Assembly: GCF_018873765.1 (NCBI RefSeq)
Contig: NC_057925.1
Span: 48,558,010-48,622,009 of the forward strand
From: Telopea speciosissima
Taxonomy: Eukaryota; Streptophyta; Magnoliopsida; Proteales; Proteaceae
Direction: 5' to 3'
Length of the DNA: 64,000 nucleotides
Each line of letters starts with the position of its first letter. Position 1 is the stretch's first letter. Shown here in pieces: positions 57,362 to 64,000 of the stretch. The notes beneath the pieces are model-generated. The model searched no databases and was not told the origin of the DNA. It worked only from the letters and a program-made list of their open reading frames with translations. The position numbers were made by a program, and so were the translations under genes.

Positions 57362-58189
57362 CTGCAAAAAGGTATCAGCAATTACTCAATAGTAACAACA
57401 AAAATTATGACAGCGTAGTAGACTGGAACCATGAAACAAAGACAAATCCATATCTTTAAAGGACAAATATGAGAAATTTAAGCAACAGAAATAAGCAAAC
57501 TTTCAGGTTCCAACACTACCAATCCTAAAGAGAGTAATTCTTGTCTCATGGCTCAAACACTATCAAACCCATGGGAAACTTAACAATGATTCCCAAGCAA
57601 CAAATACTTTCAGAACATGCAATTTAGAAGCATACTAGACACACTCAGGGTGCATGCCATTTGGGACAGAACCACCATCTAATGAAGCCAACCCTAGGTA
57701 ACCAGGCCATCAAGATAGTAAAATCCATGGCTACCTTAAATTACTTCCAATATCTGTTGGCATAAGCCAATACTATTAACCCAAGGCCACCACTGTCAAT
57801 ACCACATATCTGTATCTAGGTTTACGAACTTTCGAAATTGACTTAGCAGCTTCTAACGAAACTAAATCCTGGAGAAACCATAAGTTGGAGACATAAATAA
57901 GAAAACAAGAAGAGAGAGGTGAAAAGAAACAAGAACTTGAGCAAGATACCATAGAGAAAGCATTGCAGTCTCAAACAAGATATAATTAACAAAAAGCAAA
58001 TCAAAGAAGCCTGTACTTAGTTGTCACATGGAATTATATGGTTCCATTTATAGCATGTAAGGCAGATGGTGGCAGATGGTATTTACCAAGGCATTTCCAT
58101 CCAACACTGATACATGTTTCATTTTGTACAAACATAGAATGACCTTGTTTGTTGTTAGAAGAATTTAGAGAAGAGAAGAAGATTGAGAG
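57362..58189. other. Nudix intron or upstream remnant
   Basis: AT-rich, no exon matching the missing pre-Nudix region on the minus strand, no repeat recognised. It is bounded on the right by the Copia 5' LTR. Confidence 0.6.
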
Positions 58190-58388
58190 TGCGTTGAGTT
58201 ATGTAACCCAATAAGGGTACTTTGGGTATTTTCTCTTTTTTTATTTTCTCTATTTTCCCCATAGCCAGCATAGTTGGCTATGCAGGGACATATTTGTAAT
58301 TCTGCCCTCTTATTAAAAGCTATAAGTAAAGGGGCTGAGTGACCACATTACTCACTCAAGCCATTCTTATTTTTCTGTTTTGCCAACA
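58190..58388 (+). repeat. 5' LTR of the Copia element
   Basis: About 199 bp, ending TTTTGCCAACA before the primer binding site. The first bases read TGCGTTGAG against TGTTGAG in the 3' LTR, so the left tip is mutated. Confidence 0.85.
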
Positions 58389-59068
58389 TGGTATCAAAGC
58401 TAAACCCTACTCTGATCTAAGTCTCCAAAACCCACCTTCCTTCCATCGTTTTTCCCTTCTCTTCTCTCCTCTTCCTCTTGGTTCTTCTCCTTCACCTTAG
58501 GGAAGCACTAATGAGGTGATCTTATGATCTAGTTGCTGCCCTCAAACCTACCTCCTTTTTCCCCATGTTATAAACCTTTCTTCTACCCAATAGATGCTGC
58601 CTCCTTCCTTGTGATATTGAAGTTCTCCAAGCTTTTGAAGATTCAGCCACTACTACTTTCTAGGTTGATCTTACCTCTGTTGGAGCTTCATCTGCAACCA
58701 TCACCAGCATCTATCCATCTCTACAGCCTTTCTTTGAAGAACCCTAACCCCAAATCGATTTTCCTGTTCAGATTTTTTTCAAAAACCCTGACCTACATCG
58801 ATTTCTGGGATTAGGGCTGCTTGCTGCTGCTGTTATTTTCAGAACTGTTTTCAACCTTCAAGGAGGCCACTCGACCTTGCTCTCAGCCTCCGGTTCTGAG
58901 TTTTTATCTGGCCCCAATAGGTTGCCTTCCCTATTTGGATCGATTTCAGCTTCTGGAGTTTCCTATTTGGATCAATTTCAGCCTCTGGAGTTTCCTATCG
59001 ATTCCATATTTGTTCTTCTTGGCTGGCTACACCTTTCATTGTTTCTTCAAGTTTAGTTGGCTGCAAGT

Positions 59069-60576
59069 ATGACTGGCCCCGACACTTCTTCTGCAACTTC
59101 TGGGGGTGATGGACAGCCACGGACAGATTTCCTTCCCGTTGCTGCTCCTATCAAGCTTGATGGTACCAACTACCTCAAGTGGTCTCGGACCACCTATTTG
59201 ACCATTGCTGGTCGTGGGCTTACTGGCCATACCCTTGGGACTAACCCCATGCCTGCTGATCCTGGTTCTCTGCAAGAGAAGTGGATGTCTCATGATGCTA
59301 TGGTGAAGTCCTATTCGATCCACTCTATGCAACCAGACCTGTCCGACAATTTTTTATTTCTGGAAACAGCCCATCAAATCTGGAGTGTTGCCAAGGAGGC
59401 TTATGGACGTGTTGGGAATGATGCTTAGGAGTATGAGATTCGCAAGAAGGCCCATGACACCACTCAGAAGGAGCTGTCCGTATCTGCGTACTATGCAGCT
59501 CTCAAAAGTTTGTGGCAGCAATTGGATCATTACTCCGACTATCAGCCCTCTACGGCTACTGATATTGCTGCCTATCGTAAACACATCGACAAAATCCGTG
59601 TATATGACTTCTTAGCAGGTCTGAATATGGAGTATGACCCTATTCGAGTGCAAGTGCTTAGCCGCCCTCCCTTTCCACACTAGAGCAGTCATTTGCTTTG
59701 GTTCATACAGAGGAGACTCATCAGGCTGCTATGTTGCATACTCCTACTGTTGATCACTCTGTCCTACAGACCACTTCCAGCCCACTTCCATTACCATTAC
59801 TGATGGTGGTAATGCTGCCTCCAAAGAGCTTGTCAAGTGTGAACACTGCCACAAACCCTATCATACCAAGGCCCAATGCTGGAAATTACATGGGAAGCCT
59901 GCTGATTTTGAGGCGAAACGAGGCCGAGGGAAGCCCAAACCGAAAGGCTAATCTTACTGAATCTGCTGCTCCTGCTGTTGCAGCCCCTTCTACTGACACT
60001 GGTCTTACTCAAGATGAACTACTGGCTTTCCGTCGCATGCTTCAGACATCTTCCGCTGCACCTTCTACGGCATCTGCACTTGCTGCCCCTTCTGGTTCTT
60101 ACTTTGCCTCAGGTATTCCGGTCGGTAGTCATTGTGCATCGGCTATCTCCAGTCCTTGGATAATAGACTCCAATGCTACTGACCACATGACCGGTTCCTC
60201 ACATGTATTTCACCATTATTCTCCTTCTTCTGGAAAAGATACTGTTCGAGTGGCTAATGGTTTTCTTTCTCCTATTCATGGAAAGGGTTCCATTCGCTGC
60301 TCTCCTACCCTTACATTAAATTCTGGTTTGCATGTTCCCTCTTTTTCTACTAATATTCTTTCTGTTAGTAGTCTGGCCAAAGATTTAAACTACAAAATAA
60401 CCTTCTTTCCCTCTTATTGTGTCATACAGGATCTGGTGGTAGGCAACACGATTGGGGGTGAAGGTACATGGTGGTCTCTACCTACTCGACACGGGTTCGA
60501 CTTCTCTTTTGTCCGCTTCACCTCTGGTTCATCCGTTACATTCAGTCACTTCTCCAGATCTCCATCTATGGCATAG
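59069..60576 (+). pseudogene. Copia gag and protease region, broken
   Basis: The frame starts at the ATG at 59069 (earlier in-frame codons lack ATG) and reads a UBN2-type gag (KLDGTNYLKWS) to a TAG at 59426. It then continues in phase to a shift near 59660. A zinc knuckle with C-x2-C-x4-H-x4-C spacing (CEHCHKPYHTKAQC) lies near 59840-59885. The protease motif near 60160 reads DSNA where the active family has Gly as third residue, which would abolish activity. Confidence 0.85.
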
Positions 60577-61400
60577 TCGGCTTGGTCACCCTCCACTTCG
60601 AATTTGTAAACCAGATGAGTTATTATGTGAGGCATGTGTTTTGGCCAAGCAAGCTCGTTCAACTTATTCTCCATTAAATAAAAGAAGTGTTTCTCCATTT
60701 GCTTTAGTTCATACTGATGTGTGGGGCCCTGCCCGTCATGTTTCAATTTCTGGCCATAGATGGTTTGTTTCCTTTATTGACTGCTTTACTAGGACCACTT
60801 GGGTGTACATGATGCAGCACAAAGTGAGTTTTTTCGTTGTTTTCAGCACTTTCATCGTATGGTTCAGACCCAGTTCGGTGCCACATTAAAAATTCTGAGG
60901 CATAATAAAGGTAGAGAATACATGGAGGGACAGTTCTAGAATTATTTGGATGAAAATGGAATCATTCATCAGACTAGTTGTGTCGATACTCCTACCCAGA
61001 ATGGCGTGGCTAAGAGAAAAAACCAACATCTTCTTGAAGTAGCTCGGACCATTATGTTTGCCCGGCTAGTTCCTCCCCACTATTGGAGCGATGCTATCCT
61101 CACCACTGCCTACCTCATTAATAGAATGCCTACCCGTGTATTTGATGGTTGTGCACCTATTGATCTTCTCCAGGATTCTTCCTCTTTTGTGGTGCCTCCC
61201 AAATATTTGGTTGTCTGTTATGCTCGCAACCATCACCCCCATGGCAAACTAGATCCTAGGAGCATTCGGTGTATCTTTTTGGGTTACTCTGACACCCAGA
61301 AAAGATACAAGTGTTATCACCCGCCCACTCGGCATACCTTTGTTACTATGGATATCGTCTTCCATGAATCCCTGGCGTATTATTCTTAGCCACCTCTTCA
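60560..61400 (+). pseudogene. Copia integrase region, broken
   Basis: The zinc-binding H-x4-H...C-x2-C module is seen as LWHSRLGHPP and LCEACVLAKQ, followed by VHTDVWGP, the first catalytic Asp. A frame shift near 60830 separates it from the next part. There the second catalytic Asp position reads HNKGREY, so that Asp is lost. Stops occur at 60940 and 61387. Confidence 0.85.
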
Positions 61401-61849
61401 GGGGGAGCATGATCCAAGTTTTGAAGATGTGGTCTTCTATCCTTCCAGCTCCTATTCATGGGGAGCCTTCTTCTCCAAAGCCTCCAACTTCAGTCTCGAG
61501 TTTGATTCCTATTCAGGGGGAGCGTAGACCTGTGAGAGAGATTCCTGTTGATAAAGTCTATACTCGGAAGCACAAAGAGCAAGTTGAGATTACCACTACT
61601 GTACCTCTTCTCCAATCGTCAGATCTTGATCCAGATCCAGACTCTGCTTCATTACCTGGTAAGGATCCTTCTCTTGACTTGCCTATTGCTGTTCGTAAAG
61701 GCGTTAGGTCTTGTACCCAATATCCCATCTCCATTGTTGTTTCCTATGATTCTTTGTCTTCTTCCTATCGTGCATTTGTGTCATCTCTTTCCTCTGTTTC
61801 TATTCCTCAGAAATGGCAGGAGGCGATTACAGATCCAAAGTAGAAAGCA

Positions 61850-62899
61850 GCCATGATGGAAGAGATGAATGCCTTATCCAAAAATGAGACTTAGGAGCTA
61901 GTGGTTCTTCCTTTGGGCAAGAAACCAGTCAGCTGTAAGTGGGTATTTGTTATCAAGCAGAAGATGGATGGGACAGTAGATAAATACAAGGCCAAACTTG
62001 TGGCCAAGAACTTTACCCAGACTTATAGGATCGACTATCAGGAGACATCTGCCCCAGTTGCAAAGTTGAATACTGTTCGGGTTCTGCTATCTTATGCTGT
62101 CAATCTAGGCTGGGATTTGCAGCAATTGGATGTAAAAAATACATTCCTTCATGGAGAGCTGGAAGAGGAGGTTTATATGGAGGTTCTTCCAAACTTTTCT
62201 TGTGACAAGACTCGTGGGAAGGTTTGTAGGCTGAAGCGGGCATTATATGGGCTGAAGCAATCTCCTCGGGCTTGGTTTGGCAGGTTCCATAAAGCAATGA
62301 TCTCTGTAGGATACAAACAGAGTAATGTTGATCACACCTTGTTCATCAAGCGAAATGGAGATAAGGTCACTCTTCTTATAGTCTATGTCGATAACATAGT
62401 TGTGATTGGTAATGATGCAGATGAAGTTTCTCACCTGAAGACTTTCTTGGGACGAGAATTTGAAATAAAAGATCTAGGACAGCTCAGGTACTTTCTTGGG
62501 ATTGAAGTTGCCCATTCTCTCAAAGGCATTTTTCTCTCCCAAAGGAAGTATGTTCTAGACCTACTCTCAGAGACTGGTTTGTTAGGATGTCATCCATGTG
62601 ACACCCCTTTGGAAGCTACTACTTGTCTGCAAGAGAAAGATGGCGATCCGGTTGATAAGGGTCGATATCAACGATTGGTGGGAAAATTAATTTATCTCTC
62701 CCACACTAGACCGGACAATGCATTTGCAGTAAGCTTGGTCAGTCAATTCATGCATGATCCCGACTCCACTCATATGGCTGTTGTTCTTCGTATTCTCCAT
62801 TACTTGAAGTCAGCTCCAGGAAAAGGGATTCTCCTGTCTCCGCATAATCATCTGCGCATTAAGGCTTACACAGATGCTGACTGGGGTGGTAATCCTGAC
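61850..62899 (+). pseudogene. Copia reverse transcriptase and start of RNase H
   Basis: A long open frame reads the Copia RT core: KWVFVIKQKMDG, QQLDVKNTFLHG, LYGLKQSPRAWF. The catalytic box at about 62384-62398 is YVDN instead of the usual second Asp, and DVKNTFLHG has Asn where Ala-like residues are usual. The RNase H start (KAYTDADWGG) is cut at 62899 by the next element. Confidence 0.88.
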
Positions 62900-63517
62900 C
62901 ATAGTACTATATCAAGCAATATAACGGTACCTCGGGCCTACCGAGATATTCGAAATATCTGAAATTTGGCGAAATTTCGCCGAAATATTGCATTTTTCTG
63001 CAATATTTTGGGAGTCCATCTCGGTGGGTATTTGGCCATATCTAGGCCTAATTCTTCATGCACACCCTTATTTAAGCGAAATAAACACATTTAAACCTTC
63101 ATATTGCAAAAAAAATGAACTCAAAGTGGGGTTTTGGGTTTGCACCCTTGATCGACTATATATGGTCAAACCATGTTGTATAAAATAGTTAAATACATAT
63201 TGTTTAAGTACTAAAAGACATAATAAGAAATTTAAACAAAGTAATGAAACAAAAATAAAGTCAAATGTAGCCTTTAGTTTAAACTCATAAAGTCATAAGT
63301 GCATAAGTCATAACTCATAAACTTCATAATAGTCAATAGTTCAATACTCAATACACAAAGTATTTCTACGAAATTTACCGAAATATACTGCTCAATACAC
63401 AGTATTTCTACGAAATATACCGAAATTTGAACTTTTTTCATTTCGGAAGCCCATCTCGTCTCGGTAGTGTCGAAATTACCGAAATTTCGGCGACATATCA
63501 CGAAATTTTGTACCATG
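62900..63517. mobile_element. hAT-like non-autonomous element, 618 bp, perfect 8-bp TSD
   Basis: It is flanked by ATCCTGAC (62892-62899 and 63518-63525). The ends are CATAGTACTATATC and (inward) CATGGTACAAAATTTCG. Subterminal zones are crowded with self-complementary CGAAATTTCG/CCGAAATATTG words and a CTACCGAGA/TCTCGGTAG pair. It has no coding capacity and interrupts the Copia RNase H region. Confidence 0.87.
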
Positions 63518-63525
63518 ATCCTGAC

Positions 63526-63970
63526 AGGAAATCCACTTCAAGTTATTGTACTTTTGTAGGAGGCAACCTTGTCACGTGGCGAAGTAAAAAAACAAAATGA
63601 TGTGGCAAGATCCAGTTCTGAAGCTGGGTTTCGTGCTATGGCCCACGGCATATGTGAACTTTTGTGGCTTCAGAGTTTACTCCAAGATATTAGTGATTCT
63701 GTTCATCTTCCAATGATGTTGTACTATGACAACAAAGTAGCAATCAGCATTGCCCACAATCCAGTGCAGCATGACCGTACCAAGCATGTGGAGATTGACA
63801 GACACTTCATTAAGGAGAAGTTAGAGAGTAGGTAGATTTGTATACCTTTTGTGAAGTCCGGTGATCAACTTGCTGATGTCTTCACCAAAGGGCTAAGTGG
63901 AAAGTTGTTTCATCCTAATTTAGTCAAGTTGGGCATGTACAATATCTATGCACCAACTTAAGGGGGAGTG
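63526..63970 (+). pseudogene. Copia RNase H, C-terminal part, and polypurine tract
   Basis: After the insertion the frame resumes with the conserved SSYCTFVGG, SSEAGFRAMAHG (catalytic Glu region) and DRTKHVEIDRHFI segments. A TAG at 63833 precedes the last conserved QLADVFTKGL segment. The purine tract next to the 3' LTR is at 63962-63970. Confidence 0.88.
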
Positions 63971-64000
63971 TTGAGTTATGTAACCCATTAAGGGTAATTT
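63971..64000 (+). repeat. 3' LTR of the Copia element (first 30 bases)
   Basis: TGTTGAGTTATGTAACCC matches the 5' LTR start. The rest is outside the window. Confidence 0.9.

Larger units (their letters stand above)
58190..64000 (+). mobile_element. Decayed Copia LTR retrotransposon (3' end beyond window)
   Basis: The 5' LTR is 58190-58388 and the 3' LTR begins at 63971 after the polypurine tract AAGGGGGAG; both share GTTGAGTTATGTAACCC. The primer binding site TGGTATCAAAGC follows the 5' LTR at 58389. The domain order is gag, protease, integrase, reverse transcriptase, RNase H, as in Copia. It is broken by several in-frame stops (for example 59426, 60940, 61387, 61841), frame shifts near 59660, 60455 and 60830, and an inserted element at 62900-63517. 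It runs opposite to the Nudix gene, directly upstream of that gene's visible exons. Confidence 0.93.

Overview
The window looks like nuclear DNA of a flowering plant, probably a eudicot. It is AT-rich, its genes are split by introns of up to about 5.4 kb, and most of the rest is transposable-element debris. The species cannot be named from the sequence. Four host genes are supported, three of them only after exon-by-exon splicing.

Layout. 352-9882 (+) is the 3' part of a BAM4-type beta-amylase gene with seven visible exons. 10960-14120 (-) is a complete four-exon pectate lyase (PL1) gene, convergent with it. 20493-21143 (+) is a single-exon TIC20 (V/II-type) chloroplast import-channel gene. 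49912-57361 (-) is the 3' part of a plant Nudix hydrolase gene (NUDT2/6/7/10-like); its first exons are missing upstream, where a Copia element sits. From memory, BAM4, TIC20-V and a pectate lyase are neighbours in Arabidopsis (At5g55700-55720), so the left third looks like a conserved block spread apart by repeats.

The remainder is layered mobile DNA. Perfect target-site duplications (TSDs) define three solo LTRs (27195-27625, 34054-34708, 47477-48222), a SINE in a pectate lyase intron (12454-12614), hAT-like non-autonomous elements (6628-7576, 17343-17992, 62900-63517, and 18341-18929 with a 7/8 match) and a foldback element (35594-35744). The most intricate locus is 36040-40871. There a retroelement RNase H-like relic is split by a non-autonomous Copia element (36333-40701), whose LTR is itself split by a 1.6-kb MULE-like element (36669-38268). 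A second MULE-like element (45707-46998) carries a fragment that resembles the plant hyccin/FAM126 gene, so it is a candidate Pack-MULE. The right end (58190-64000) is a decayed Copia retrotransposon with its 5' LTR, a broken gag-pol and a hAT-like insertion in its RNase H region.

The host genes do not form one pathway. BAM4, TIC20 and probably starch-related regulation concern the chloroplast, the pectate lyase acts in the cell wall, and the Nudix enzyme cleaves nucleoside-diphosphate derivatives. The window is mainly informative about genome structure: repeated nesting of small TIR elements and LTR elements in introns and intergenic space. Family and Arabidopsis locus assignments are from memory, without any search.
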